Positions 1-10,980 are shown, counted from the first letter of the stretch. The stretch: 64,000 nucleotides of DNA from Paraconiothyrium sp. Pb-2020 (GCA_022419385.1 JAJUBI010000001.1:2356001-2420000), one strand, 5' to 3'. Numbers and translations: made by a program. Notes: a model not told the origin generated them from the sequence alone.

Positions 1-2
1 GT

Positions 3-371
3 TCGAAGTGTGTGGGAGCTTGCTTGGCGGAGAGGATTAAGGAGGCGTTTGCTGTGTTGGAGCAGCAAGGCGAAGGTGACGCGGCGGCGGAGAAGGTCGG
101 TCAGCTCCCGGCTGATGCCAATAGCTCGTCCATTTGTGTCAGCGAGGCGCCAAAACCTGCTATCCTGGGCATCTCAAGGATATGGACGTCTAACTCGCGT
201 CGCAAGCACGGTGTCGCGACGACGCTGCTGAATGCGGCGAGATCTAGTTTCTTGTATGGGATGACCATTGCCAAGGAGGAGGTGGCCTTCAGCCAGCCTA
301 CAGAAAGCGGAGGGCAATTGGCAAGAAAGTGGTATGACCGGGTAGCAGGCTGGCTGGTGTACATTGATTGA
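3..371 (+). CDS. ECO1: Cohesin N-acetyltransferase Eco1/Ctf7, C-terminal part (cut by window edge)
   Basis: This is the last ~122 residues of a GNAT-fold acetyltransferase of the Eco1/ESCO family, which acetylates the cohesin subunit Smc3 in S phase to establish sister-chromatid cohesion in the nucleus. The visible part has the family pattern: a strand ending in GISRIW, then RRKHGVATTLL (the acetyl-CoA-binding loop region), a helix with FLYGMTIAKEEVAFSQPT, and a short C-terminus ending in LVYID. The SKEE/AFSQPT-type block is specific to Eco1 rather than to other GNATs. The frame is open to the left edge, so the start, zinc finger and N-terminus lie outside the window. Stop is TGA at 369-371. 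No intron is needed in the visible part. Confidence 0.88.
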   Translation, partial: SKCVGACLAERIKEAFAVLEQQGEGDAAAEKVGQLPADANSSSICVSEAPKPAILGISRIWTSNSRRKHGVATTLLNAARSSFLYGMTIAKEEVAFSQPTESGGQLARKWYDRVAGWLVYID

Positions 372-764
372 TATGATTACGACTCGTTCGCAACTGGCGC
401 TCGAGCGCTTCATCGCGTACAGTCGTACAGTAGCGGGGAGTAATTCAAGACGGCTCAAGTTTTGAAAGACTTTACCGTGTCGCAGAATCTGTTTAGAAGC
501 GGGGTCGTGATTCGAGATATCAGGGCATGCTAATGTTGCTATGATGTTTCCTGCACCTGAAGGCGTTCGTGGAGCTCGGAGGACGGAGCTAGCGAGGCGG
601 GGGGCCGAATGTGGGGGTTGACGCTTCGCTGGCAAGGGTAATCTTTACGGCTCAACATCAGCACCTCTCCCAAGCAGCTGCACCGTATACCGGAGCATAC
701 CGGCTTCTAAAAGACCATTTTAACGTGTATATATAGAACAATGCATTGCTTCTAGTCCTCAAAT
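372..764. other. Intergenic region, ECO1 3' flank and promoter of next gene
   Basis: No gene was seen here. The minus-strand open frame over 174-635 is antisense to ECO1, has no recognisable motif and is treated as chance. The right end holds the TATA-like element described separately. Confidence 0.5.
727..755 (+). promoter_or_regulatory. TATA-like element and four-residue upstream ORF
   Basis: GTATATATAG at 727-736 is a good TATA-like match. An ATG at 741 opens a minimal reading frame (Met-His-Cys-Phe, stop TAG at 753-755) that ends 9 bp before the ATG at 765. Whether the mini-ORF is in the mRNA depends on the transcription start, which cannot be seen. Confidence 0.35.
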
Positions 765-2932
765 ATGTCCGGGAATCCCTTCCGCGCCTCGCTCGTGCTC
801 CAGAACCACCCCGCCGCCGCATCCCCGACGAGTATCCCCCCTGCTGATAGCAGCAACAGAAGAGATGAAGGGTACGCCGGGCGCGACGATGACTCCGGTA
901 TAGGCTCTATGATGCTTTCTACGCGTCTTTTAGTGAAAGAACAGAGAATAATGATTGCACAGTGCTTGATGCCGCGTCTGCGCCTACGAAGACAAAGAAA
1001 ACTGTCCGCATAGAGTCGCCTACCGAGACCATTCCTCCATATCCGGAATTTGGGCATGTGGACAACGAGTCCCTCTATGGCACAAATCGCGCCCGTCATG
1101 CCCGTTCAACGTCGCCTGAAACATCACTTGCATACACGGACGAACTCGCAGGAGGATACCCTCAAGATCCCGCTAGGCAACAGGTGGATGCACGCGGAAT
1201 CGTAGGCAATGAGTGGAAAAGTACGGGGGCTCCTCAATCTGCCACCTCACCCAGCGGAGCTCCTGCCAATCCGTTCTCGCGGACGCTGGCTACCATCGAG
1301 TCGCAGGAGAAAGGCGGTGACACAGGGGGGTTGTCAAGAGGTACGTAAATGCATATCCTCTCTGCACGCGATATGGGACCTTGCAGTTCAAATCAAGAGG
1401 CCACAGATGCCGCATTCTCGTTGAGCGTTGAACCGTGACTCTTGGTGCTGACATGCCTGTCAACAGAGCAGACTCCCACCGACAAGGTTTCGCCCGGCCC
1501 CAAGCGACAATCGTTGAACGTGGAAGGCTTCAAAAACCTGTTGATGCAAGGCATCGCCAGTCCGCATGGTTCCGCACCTCCACCGAACGTTCCTGCCCCT
1601 TCATCCAACTCGCTCAGCCCCGCCGTCTTCGAAAGTAGCAGCAGTACCGACACCTCCTCAATATCGCGACAGTCAATATTCGATATAGCGCAAGAACCAC
1701 ATCCCGAATCACCGCGAACATCTTACGATATGGCAGCCTCGGACGATGAACATACTGGTCTTATGGGAGGGGTGGCACCCAAGAAAGAGAAGAAGAAACC
1801 ACCGCCTGCGCCGAGACATCGCCACGGGAAGCTAGTGAAGGAGAGGACGCCGCAGACAGTTCCATTCGAGGCATTCTCGGCTGCCGAGACGACGCCTGAG
1901 CTAAAACATTCGACAAGAACGAACTCCAATCTGAACAAGCCGCTTCCCCCTACACCTCCCACTGCCATCTCAGCACCAGCACACATCATTACACAAAACA
2001 CCACTCAAGACTCCGCATCAATATCAGAGGGCAGAGGCAACGGAATGGGAAACACAGCAGAAACAGCACTGACACCAACACAAAAGAGAGTGCCACCGCC
2101 AGTTCCACTGGCGAGACGGCAGAGCCAGCTGCGTAGCTCTACCACAGGAAACAGATCACGTAGCAATTCCTCCCTCACTATGTCCTCGCAACACTCGACG
2201 GATCTCCCACCAATAAACTACGGCCAGGAATCTACTTTACATCCCTCTGCCACATCAAAAGCGCCACCACCACCTCCACCCTCCAGGCGCCACGGCAACG
2301 CCCTCTCTACCATAAAGACCTCCAGCGCAAGCTCCTCCTCCAATGAGCTTTCTACTTCAGCCCGCCCCGCAATATCCTCGCCCAACCCTCCATCTTCTCG
2401 TCGCACAACACTTACTTCGGAGCCCTCGTCTCCGGACCCAGGCCCAGCGCGCACCTCTTCGATACATTCCGCACGCGACACCTCGCGCGCCGTCTCTAGC
2501 GAGAGCGCCTCCAATCTTCCGCCTCCACCACCGCCCCCGCGCCGCCGTCAATCAGGCCGCTCAAGCCTCGACATGCAAAGGCCTAGTCTACCGTCATCGT
2601 CGCCCGTGGGTTCACGGCACCCGAGCTCGGAGTACAAGCGAAATAGCCGTAGCTCTATCGATGGAAAGAGGCAGGGCAGTATTGCGAGCGTGAGTTCGCT
2701 GAGTAGGGAGTATATGCCTGCGGATAAAGATGAGCAGGCATTGTACTCGCCAAGGGAAGAGGTGGAGGAACCGCAGGAGAAGCCATCAGGGGAGGGGGGG
2801 TTGTCGATAGGTAAAGAAGAAGAGGATGCGAAGAGGAAGGATGGGAGCAATGCGAGCAACATCTTGGACGATATGGAGAGGTTCCAGAAAGAGATTGATG
2901 AGCTGAGGGAGAGGTATCAGAAGGCGGCTTAG
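765..2932 (+). CDS. Proline-rich intrinsically disordered protein, fungal, function unknown
   Basis: Three exons fit: 765-897, 963-1340 and 1467-2932 (658 aa). Both introns have GT-AG ends and keep phase. The protein starts MSGNPFRASL, a start seen in conserved fungal proteins of unknown role. Most of it is low-complexity Ser/Pro/Thr with many polyproline runs (PPPPPP, KPPPAPRHRHGK, KPLPPTPPT), which are typical ligands for SH3 or WW domains. The last ~30 residues (DDMERFQKEIDELRERYQKAA) form a charged heptad-like helix, probably a short coiled coil. No catalytic domain or membrane segment is visible. A scaffold or actin/endocytosis-linked adaptor is possible from composition alone, but this is inference. 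Confidence 0.75.
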
Positions 2933-3778
2933 CAGGCTGCGAGAGGGCTACCGTTAGTATTTTAGGCACCACGGTGAGGATGGTTGAAACGCTGCATGGT
3001 CTTGCATCGTAGAAGAAAACTGTTGAGGACAGAAGTGAGGAAGAGGGTGAATGAAACTCGAACGACGCCACATTGTTTGGCTACTTTGCAGCACTGGGCC
3101 GAACTTGCATATACGTCTATTCTTCTAGACCATTGTACACTTTGTTGCCTCCCAATGAGACTCCTAAACTACTGGTCAAGGTTTGAGCATGGGAAGCTAT
3201 TCTTGATGTCTACCTCGTATTTTGACGTCGCATATCTATGCATCTCGCGCGTAGCAGCCTTTGTACAAAGCCACTTTGTAAACCAAAATGAAAACAAATG
3301 GGGACGCGCCAAAAATGGAACTTAGGTCTCTCCCACCAGCGCAGAGGCTGGCAGGTTTACACCCGCTGTCCGTCATCCGTCGCAGGATACCCGCTAGCCA
3401 GACCAGACGGGAAGGGCCCTACCACCCGCCCTTAGTGTGTTGTGATTTGAAGGGCTTTAGTGGAGCTGGGTGGTGATATAGGTTTGAGAGGGTGGTGAAA
3501 GGATTAAAAAGGTTTGTTATCATGATAGAGCTTGAAGGTCTATTCCTCAAAGTTCCTCGAAGGAAATTTGTTTGATTGTTTGATTATCAGACATCCGCAA
3601 TTATAGGCAAATATCTGCTCTTTACATATATGGATGGCTCAGGATGCCTTCGTATGTTCCCCATCAACTAGATTCTACAAAATCCCTTTAACCTGCACCG
3701 TTGCCTTGCAATCAATAAATTTCTCAGAGAAATAATCAAGCTCCATCGAGGAGGTCTGGGATTGCGAATGGGTATCTC
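2933..3778. other. Intergenic region between convergent genes
   Basis: This is the tail-to-tail space between the proline-rich gene and the minus-strand mitochondrial-type gene. It presumably holds both 3' UTRs. Short open frames here show no domain or codon pattern of a gene. Confidence 0.5.
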
Positions 3779-5227
3779 TTAATCTAAGCTCCTATGTGTA
3801 CGTCTTGAACTACGCCTTTGAATACCTCTGTATAACCCCTTCAAAGAATTGATCCGCTTGGCTGAACGCTTAGTCGGCGCGTTTTCGGGTGTCTTTTCGT
3901 TCTTTTGCGAATTTGTAGGACTGCGTGCGGACTCCACAAGTATCTGCTTCTGCGGCTCCCACAATGGCCCCGGCTCCGCGAGATAGCCTTGCAATTGCAT
4001 AAGCAGCAACTCCACAGGCACGTTGTGCCGAGCCCGCTTCATTACCCAGCATCTATCCCCCTCATATTCCGTACCCGCCACCAAGTCCCGAGCCCTTTCT
4101 TCACCCAACATATCCGTCAAGCTATACAGCGCAACTTTCCTCCCCCTCCATTTCGTCGTCGTAAACTCCAGCGGCGGGAACTGCGCCCGCGCTGCGAGGC
4201 GAGGGATAAGCGGCTCGTACCACATCGGTGGCTTGTGAGTTGCTTTCGGCATCCCACCCTTGGGTTTCTCATGCGGATCGAAGTACGAGCCGTACCCATG
4301 GCGGAAATACACACTCCACTTGTCTGCTTCGGCCACGATGGCACTGACCTCCGCCAGTATCTCGTCTGCGCGCGTCTTCAAGCTGCCGTAGAACAGCACG
4401 CACGAGACCTCCTCTACTTCGTCCAGATCTGAGGGGAAAAGAGAGGGAACAGGGACAAGGCGTCCCTGCCATTTATACCACCATGCCAACTTATCCACCA
4501 CCCTTTTCTGCAACAGCTCGAGCAACAACGCAGGCATATCTTTCCTCCAGACTAATTGGCTCAATCCCTTCGTCCCCAAGAATTGCACATGCCGCGCAGT
4601 AAGTGCTTTCCTCCACACATCTTTCTTGGCCGTAAGATATTGGACGTTTTGTCTGTGTGCAAGGAAGCGGAAGGGCGGACCATGGGCTTTGGGGGCTTTA
4701 GAGGATGAAAGATTGAGGGGGAGGAGCCAGGGTTCAGCGGTCGTCGCGTGCGGTTTTAGATGGAGAGTTAGGAGGAGGTCGGAGGGGAGGATGGTGGAGA
4801 GGGAGCGGTCGATGCGGACGGGCGAGGCGAGGGCGTGGGCTGTGGTCACTTAGCATCTGTCTATCTTGTTTCAAAGAGGGATAATAGGTGGAAAAGAACA
4901 TATAAATCGCATCCGGGCGGTGACAGGCGAGGACGTACCGTATGGATTCTCCAGCAGCTTTTTCTGAAAGGGCGTGAGTTTGGAAACATCGGGTTTCTCT
5001 TTCTCTTGCTTCCAGCGCGACTTTTGCGCGATGACTATGGGATCAAGAGTAGGTGGTAGGGGTAGCTTGGAGCCGTCATCAAGGACGCGGAAGGTCTGGT
5101 GTTCATCTGGCGTAGTAATAGAGCCGAGATCGTCACCGCGCAGGGCTTTGTTGCTGTAGGCGCGCCATTGGTTGTTATTGTTTGACCGGAGGCAAAGTCT
5201 GACGCGAGGAACTGGACGTCCTGGCAT
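3779..5227 (-). CDS. Conserved fungal protein with mitochondrial presequence, function unknown
   Basis: Two exons on the minus strand: 5227-4939 and 4848-3779, joined across a 90 bp GT-AG intron (4938-4849) to give 452 aa. The acceptor choice is forced because the frame just upstream of 4849 contains TAA. The N-terminus is Arg-rich with no acidic residues (RPVPRVRLCLRSNNNNQWRA), a typical mitochondrial targeting peptide. It is followed by LTPFQKKLLENPY at the splice junction and an ALASPVR stretch; this pairing recurs in a fungal family I remember without a firm function. The rest is soluble, with aromatic-rich segments such as YFRHGYGSYFDPHE. The C-terminal ~50 residues are basic and probably disordered. 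It lies head to head with clpP, 143 bp away, which fits a mitochondrial role. No function is assigned. Confidence 0.75.
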
Positions 5228-5370
5228 CAGTGGGAAGCTGTCCAGAGGAGGTGAAAGGTACGATTGGAGCGTTCCGACGGATATTCCGAGCTTGGAGGAA
5301 GCGTCTTGGCGTTTGTAGAGCTTCAGTTGCTCGATGCGAGCGCATCAATTGTCACGCATACTCACACATC
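5228..5370. promoter_or_regulatory. Short bidirectional promoter between two mitochondrial-type genes
   Basis: Only 143 bp separate the ATG of the minus-strand mitochondrial-type gene from the ATG of clpP, so both promoters and both 5' leaders must share this space. No TATA box or CCAAT box is clear. Confidence 0.5.
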
Positions 5371-6172
5371 ATGGCTTCAATATTACGAAGGGTTGCAAGG
5401 CCGACGATATCTGAAGCTTCTAGACAACGCACTGCGCGTGCGTTCTCGTCAATATCCATACCCCCGCCGTCACATGTTCAGACGCAAGTGCAGTCTTCAC
5501 AACCGACATCGTGGATGCCAGTGCCCTACGTGACGGAGACAGTGGTATGTCTCCCTCCTGCCTTCCCATTCGAACAAGAAATAATTAGAAAACCAGGCCG
5601 GCGGCTGGAAAACCTCTGACATCTTCTCTCGCCTGCTCTCCGAACGCATCATTTGCCTCAACGGTCAAGTCGACGACCCCATGTCCGCCACGGTCACCGC
5701 GCAGCTCCTCTTCCTCGAAGCCGACAACCCCTCGAAGCCTATCTCTCTGTATATAAACTCTCCCGGCGGCTCCGTTACCGCCGGCATGGCCATTTACGAC
5801 ACCATGCACTACATCCGGTGTCCAGTCACCACCATCTGCATGGGGCAGGCCGCCTCTATGGGTTCTCTCCTCTTGGCGGGTGGGAGTCCCGGACAGCGGT
5901 ACATACTCCCGCATAGCAGGGTCATGATTCATCAGCCGAGTGGTGGATATAGCGGCAAGGCGAGCGATATTGCGGACCATGCGAAGGAGATATTGAGGGT
6001 TAGGGATCAACTGAATAGAATATATCAGAAGCATTTGACTAAGAGCAGGACACTAGAAGAAATTGAGAAATATATGGAGAGGGACTACTTCATGGACGCG
6101 GGAGAGGCGCTGGAGTTTGGTATTGTAGATCAGGTGTTGGAGAAGAGGGAGGGGGATGCAGAGAAGGAGTGA
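5371..6172 (+). CDS. clpP: Mitochondrial ATP-dependent Clp protease proteolytic subunit
   Basis: Two exons, 5371-5544 and 5597-6172, give 249 aa. ClpP forms a double heptameric barrel in the mitochondrial matrix and degrades unfolded proteins fed by ClpX. The first ~55 residues are basic and Ser/Thr-rich (RRVARPTISEASRQR), a matrix presequence. The core then starts with the SRLLSERIICLNG block. The serine-protease triad is visible: Ser145 in GQAASMGS, His170 in VMIHQP, and Asp221 in MERDYF; spacing matches the human enzyme closely. The NSPGGSV oxyanion-hole motif is also intact (about 112-118). The length is normal for the mature domain plus presequence. ClpP is absent from budding yeast and patchy in fungi but is known in filamentous ascomycetes. 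Confidence 0.95.
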
Positions 6173-6530
6173 GGAGCGCGTGTATGCGAATGATGAGGCA
6201 ATAGTTACGGGATTGACGAACGAACCAACAAGGCTCGCGCAGTCGGTGACCCATAAGAACAGACGTGGGATCATTTACAGAGAAAGCCGAGTGGGTTGCT
6301 GGAGCCATGTATGATATGAAAAGACCACGACGATATCCAACAATTGTGTATGTCCACTTCAAGTCAGATCCAACTCCAGTAAGTCAAGGAGGGCCTATTC
6401 GTGTGGTCCCATCCCACTCACCGTGAAACCACAGTCCCATGTATGTTCTCTATATTCAAATATTGATCAAGGTAATTGACTTTAAACATATTTAAACATA
6501 ATAAAACAATGTTCGATATAGTAAGGCTAC
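6173..6530. other. Intergenic region, convergent 3' ends
   Basis: This is AT-richer sequence between the 3' end of clpP and the 3' end of the SDR gene. It contains a near-duplicate TTTAAACATA (6482-6502). No gene was seen. Confidence 0.5.
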
Positions 6531-7508
6531 CTAAGCAAAGTTCTTAAACCTCTCCAGCTCCTTCCCATCTCTGGCCGCCCACTTCACCGTCCAATCCCAT
6601 AAATCGTCCTGCTTCTTCACATCGTAACTTTCAACACTACTCTTCCTCTCCTTCTTCCCCTCATAATATTTCCCCTTCACATCCTCCACATCTTCAGCAA
6701 CGCCCAAGTGTGCCAATGCCTGCCCGCTCTCCTCAACCGAGTGAATGTTATCCGTCCCAAAGGCCAACCTCAACACCGGCGTAATCCTGGGAAGCACATT
6801 ATTCCACAGCCACCGAAGGAACGGGGAATATTCCCTTGCCAAGCCTGAGCCAGGCATAAGACCTGGATCCATCGCATTCACACGAATCCCCCTCTCGTCT
6901 CCGCTCTCGTCAAGCCGCTTCTGCAACGCATACGTCCAAAAAATATTCGCCAACTTCGCATTGACATAATGTACTCTCCCATCGCCCTTTGCAATCTCGC
7001 TCGGCGGATGCGCTAGCTCTTCAGCGGAAGTGTAAATCGGTTTTGGCATCCCCGTTTTGAGCGCGGGATCGTGGACGCCGGACGCTGTTATAATGACGCG
7101 TGCCTTGGGGGCCAGAAAAGGGCAGAGAAGGTGGAAAAGTAAAGCGTGCCCGACGTGTGTGATCGCGAAGGTCTTCTCGATGCCTTCGTCTGTGAGCGTC
7201 AGTGCTCCAGGGAACTGCAAAGCGGCGTTTAGCAGGAGGGCTTGAATAGGCGGGTATTCCTTCTGACTCCATTCTTTGGCGTAGGCCCGGATATTGGAGG
7301 AGGAGGCAAGATCGAGGGGTATATATATGACGTTTCTCTGTCCAAGGGTCTTGTTGATTGTGTCCGCAGCGTGTTTGGGATCCGAGCGCGAGGAGAGGAC
7401 GATAAGGTAGTCTGGGTGGATGCGGGCGATAGTGAGGGCGGCGTGGTAGCCCATGTTAATTGTGCCGCCCGTGATGATGACGGAGCGTTTGTAGTTCATT
7501 TTGACCAT
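6531..7508 (-). CDS. Short-chain dehydrogenase/reductase (classical-type SDR)
   Basis: Single exon, 325 aa from the ATG at 7508; a second ATG at 7499 would give 322 aa. An open frame continues upstream only to a TTG, so the longer form is not used. The Rossmann nucleotide-binding motif is TGGTINMG (residues 13-20), an unusual variant of TGxxxGxG with Met before the last Gly. LLLNAAL (about 91-97) is the structural NAG-like motif. The catalytic residues are Ser143 (ITASGVHD), Tyr181 and Lys185 (YVNAK). The VNAMDPGLM stretch after the active site is typical. It resembles fungal daughters of the retinol-dehydrogenase/3-ketosteroid-reductase side of the family; substrate is unknown. A P450 gene follows on the same strand about 840 bp upstream. 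Confidence 0.88.
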   Translation of the reverse strand: MVKMNYKRSVIITGGTINMGYHAALTIARIHPDYLIVLSSRSDPKHAADTINKTLGQRNVIYIPLDLASSSNIRAYAKEWSQKEYPPIQALLLNAALQFPGALTLTDEGIEKTFAITHVGHALLFHLLCPFLAPKARVIITASGVHDPALKTGMPKPIYTSAEELAHPPSEIAKGDGRVHYVNAKLANIFWTYALQKRLDESGDERGIRVNAMDPGLMPGSGLAREYSPFLRWLWNNVLPRITPVLRLAFGTDNIHSVEESGQALAHLGVAEDVEDVKGKYYEGKKERKSSVESYDVKKQDDLWDWTVKWAARDGKELERFKNFA

Positions 7509-7684
7509 GCAGTTGTGTGTAACAAATAACTCTAGTATAAATCCGATGCGTGAGTGTAGTGATGGAACGCAGAAAAGTGGCAAGTCGAGCAGCAGTTGTA
7601 TCGAAGAGCCGGAGATGGTCTGCTACATGTGCTGGGTTTCATTGCGAATATGGAGGCATATATAATTGATGTAAATCACGTTGA

Positions 7685-7705
7685 CCAATGAGAGATTTGA
7701 TGCCC
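7685..7705. repeat. CCAAT-containing direct repeat, copy 1
   Basis: This 21 bp element begins CCAATGAGAGATTT and ends TGCCC. It matches the copy at 7885-7905 at 19 of 21 positions. It lies about 180-200 bp upstream of the SDR ATG. Confidence 0.6.
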
Positions 7706-7884
7706 GATGCGGTTAAATATTGTGGCATGAAGTGAAGGGCGAGGCTATTAGCGGACGCAACGGGCGAACTTGATTCCCGACAAAATCCAAGATATTATGA
7801 TAGTCTAGTCATCTATGACCATATCAGAAGGGAATTGGTGCGGCCGGACGAAAACGTTGTTGTCTTGCCATAGATTGGAAGTAG

Positions 7885-7905
7885 CCAATGAGAGATTTAC
7901 TGCCC
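7885..7905. repeat. CCAAT-containing direct repeat, copy 2
   Basis: Second copy of the 21 bp element, in the same orientation and exactly 200 bp from copy 1. The two differences sit at consecutive positions in the middle (GA in copy 1, AC here). Confidence 0.6.
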
Positions 7906-8348
7906 AATATAGAATAGCGTGATGTCGTGCAGCGCAATGTCAAGCAGCGTTGCGTCACGGCCATTTATGTCGGCTTCTACATGATCTGATATGGTCGTCA
8001 TCAGCTTGAAACTATCCTGGGTAATGATGTCGACTTCAATAGTATTGAGGCATTCGAACAGTGCTAAAAAACGTCATGGTCGCAGACTACCAGGAAAATA
8101 TGTAATTCCACTTTACATCCACTACTTACACATCAGTCAGTAACGACTGTAAAGTTAATGAATCAGGTTCCGCGAAGAACGGTGTTGAGAGATTCAAAAG
8201 GATATTGTCACCTGTCCATCTAGCTTGAACTGTGAAAGTGGAGGACTATAGAAAAAAAGCTTGGAGAAGAGCCCTTAACCTTTCTAAGTGGGCTAAAGTT
8301 CAGGTAATGCAAACAGATTGCTTACGCTATGTAAGCGCTTCCCAGTCC

Positions 8349-9946
8349 TCACTTTACCGTCCTCTTACTGAGCCGTACCCGAAGCGGTGGCTTCGACCAG
8401 ATACCAAAGATTTTCTGCAAGTGCCACTGTTCCATGCCTGCATCCAGCTTCAAGTCAAAGTTCCAAAGAACCATAGCAAGAATAAGTCGCATTTCATGGA
8501 ATGCAAGATTTCGCCCAATGCAGTCACGCGGACCGAAAGAGAACGGCTTGTGTACCTCGCGTCGATCGTTGTGGAACGGAGACGAGGGATCAGTGTGAAC
8601 TTCCGGTAGCCATCGTTCTGGATGAAATGCGTCAGGGTCATGGAAGTTGAGGGGTGAGTGGAATGCTGAGAGTTGATGGACGCCGACGCGAGTCTGATAG
8701 TGTTAGCTACTATGGATAGGGAATATAGCATAGTGGTACGTACACCAGGTGGTATCATGTGGCCGGCAATTGGAGTCATTTGTCCAGGATTCGTGATGCG
8801 GAACAGGGCTAGTGGAACGGACGGAAATACGCGCAATGCCTCGCTCAAACAAGCCATCATGTAAGGCAGCCGCTGCGTGGCTTCCTTAAAAGTAATATCC
8901 TCTGGGTTTTCAAACACCGAACGCACTTCATCAGTGGCCTTTTTGTATACCTCTGGATTCTTCAGCAAGTAGTATGTAACACCCAAAAGCAGAGTTGCTG
9001 TGGTCTCTGAGCCCGCGAGCATAAACAGATCGGAATTGTGTACAAGCTCGTCGTCTGTGACTTGATGCGCTTCACCACGGGAGCGTAGAATATAGTCCAT
9101 GAAATCTCCTCGATCGGCCTGCTCCTTCCCTTGGAGTCGTCCCGTAGCGAGTGATGCGGCGTACTCGAAATGCTTGTGTCGGGCCTCTTCCATCTTGCGA
9201 CCGAACAGAAAGTTCAGGATTGTTGCCAAAAGCGGAAAACTCGTCAGAAGCATAAGCGTAGGCATGAGCTTCAACATTGTTTCGATCTTTTTGGTCCACT
9301 GGTTCGATTCGCCAGATTCAAGCCCACCAAGTGATTTTCCAAATGTCAAATCAGCGATAAGATCAAAGGTCGTCAGATTGTACCATTTTGTCATGTTCGC
9401 TGGTTCGCCAGACTGAGCGCACTCGGAGAGCCGCTCGACGAGCAGGTCAATGTAGACGCGTATAAGCTTCTCTTGCTGCGCCAACGCCTTTTCAGAGAAA
9501 GCTGGCAGAAAAGCCCGACGCATGCGAAAGTGATCCCCGCTCTTCGCAGCAATAATCTGATTCGGATTAATGGTTTTGGGCGGAAAGTATTTAGGCAACT
9601 CGGCGTGCCCGTGACCGTAAATGTCTTTCCATGCGCTGGGGTGGATGAAGGACAACTCGTCCACGCCAACGCGCACGACTTCGCCGTGTTTCCGGTGCTC
9701 CTCCACAATCGCAAAATCAAGACGACCTCGGACGCGTTCGATAGTTCTTGAGACTTCGAAGGCGGCCCATAACTTGGGGCCGGGATATTTGCTAAGTGGG
9801 TGGAAGTAGACGTTGTAGATCGCTCTCGCTACAGCTTGGATGATTTGGACAGCGAGGACGAAGGCCAGTAAAGTCAAGATGCCTTGGAAGGATAGCCAGT
9901 CGGCTGCCTGAGCTTTGGAGATGATACCTTGCAGGGCGCCGGCCAT
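8349..9946 (-). CDS. Cytochrome P450 monooxygenase, CYP65/Tri11-like
   Basis: Two exons, 9946-8744 and 8693-8349, joined over a 50 bp intron (8743-8694), give 515 aa. Reading through the intron changes frame and loses the haem motif, so the splice is required. It has an N-terminal membrane anchor (about 22-42), the proline hinge YPGPKLW (54-60), the I-helix oxygen motif AGSETT (311-316), ExxR (Glu369-Arg372), PERW (426-429) and the haem loop FSFGPRDCIGR with Cys459 as thiolate ligand. All key residues are present. The N-terminal block (YFHPLSKYPGPKLWAAFE) resembles the CYP65 group that includes isotrichodermin C-15 hydroxylase and other secondary-metabolite enzymes. No polyketide synthase, NRPS or terpene cyclase is in the window, so a biosynthetic cluster is not supported. 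Substrate unknown. Confidence 0.92.
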
Positions 9947-10980
9947 GATGTTTTGAGAAAATTGACTTGCTTGAATCTATCAAAAGGCGATGTCTGGAAG
10001 GTTGCAGAGTGGGAGGTTTTAGGTTGTTGTCCCACGTGGAGAGGGCGCACAATGCGACCCATCATTTGCAGATCGCACTGTCAAACGTATGCAACGTCGC
10101 ACGCATGGACGAGAAGGGAAAGCAAATGCTGGGATAGCCCCCGAGATAGATTGTGGATCTGGTCGGTTGCAGGATTGGCGTGAATGTCATTGGTCGTGGT
10201 GGCATTTAGCGTCCGTATAGAGCGTATACTCGTACTCGGCTATCGTATAGATCTGAACAATCAACACCCAGGTATCGTGCTAGTGGTCACCGAATGATAG
10301 GTACTTATCTATCATATTGCTGACATTTTGAGATGCCGTTGTCTATGGCGCTGGTAGTGTGTATGGCTCTTGACCTTGAAGTCCACAGATGCTTGGATTG
10401 ATGGCAGTCCATAGAGCGAGATCCATGCTGGTGAATTTAGTCTTGCCCAACACCATCGTCTCGCTACATCTCCTTAACCGGTTTTTGAAATCCCCGGAAT
10501 ACTGCCGCTTCCAATAAAAATATATGCTAAGCCTCCGTGCAGACGTATGCGCCTGTGTTCCATGATAAACCTGACATAGCGTCGGTAAATTCTTGTTCGT
10601 GGGCTGGGCTGGGCACATACCTACGCACACTGTCCTCTGAACTCTTGCGGAATCGGCGATACATATGTCAATACAACCTCTGGAAGAAGAACAAGTGGGG
10701 TTGTGTCGATTGCCCGGAGAGACATACACACTGCAATTGATCCCACTCGAACAACGCTAACCCGTTGCGGGTCGTGCCTGTCCCTGAAACGTTGTTCGGG
10801 TGGCTGGGCCGCTAAGCGCTACCCCAGATCTCCCCATCATCGCATTGTGACCATCCTACCAAACACCTGCTGAACAAGTACATCTCTTTTTCATCTCGTT
10901 ATTGACTCAGATAGCACTAAATATTCCATTTCCTTAAGTACCCAAACAAAGCAAAGCGCTCTGAGCTTGGGCGTCATAAA
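9947..10980. other. Divergent intergenic region between P450 and M13 peptidase genes
   Basis: About 1 kb holds the promoters of two divergent genes. Short open frames on both strands (for example 10343-10729 minus) have no recognisable product. No repeat or RNA gene was seen. Confidence 0.5.

Larger units (their letters stand above)
7509..8348. other. Intergenic region: SDR promoter and P450 3' flank
   Basis: Both flanking genes are on the minus strand, so the low-coordinate side is the SDR promoter. It contains two near-identical 21 bp CCAAT-containing elements 200 bp apart, listed separately. The plus-strand open frame 8232-8609 overlaps P450 exon 2 antisense and is judged spurious. Confidence 0.55.

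Noticed and set aside
174..635. 153-codon open frame on the minus strand
   Set aside because: It lies antisense to the ECO1 end, has no recognisable domain and no splice partner.
8232..8609. 125-codon plus-strand frame
   Set aside because: It overlaps P450 exon 2 in antisense, where the haem motif shows the real coding strand.
6531..9946. Secondary-metabolite biosynthetic cluster
   Set aside because: A P450 and an SDR alone, with no synthase, prenyltransferase or cluster regulator nearby, do not support it.
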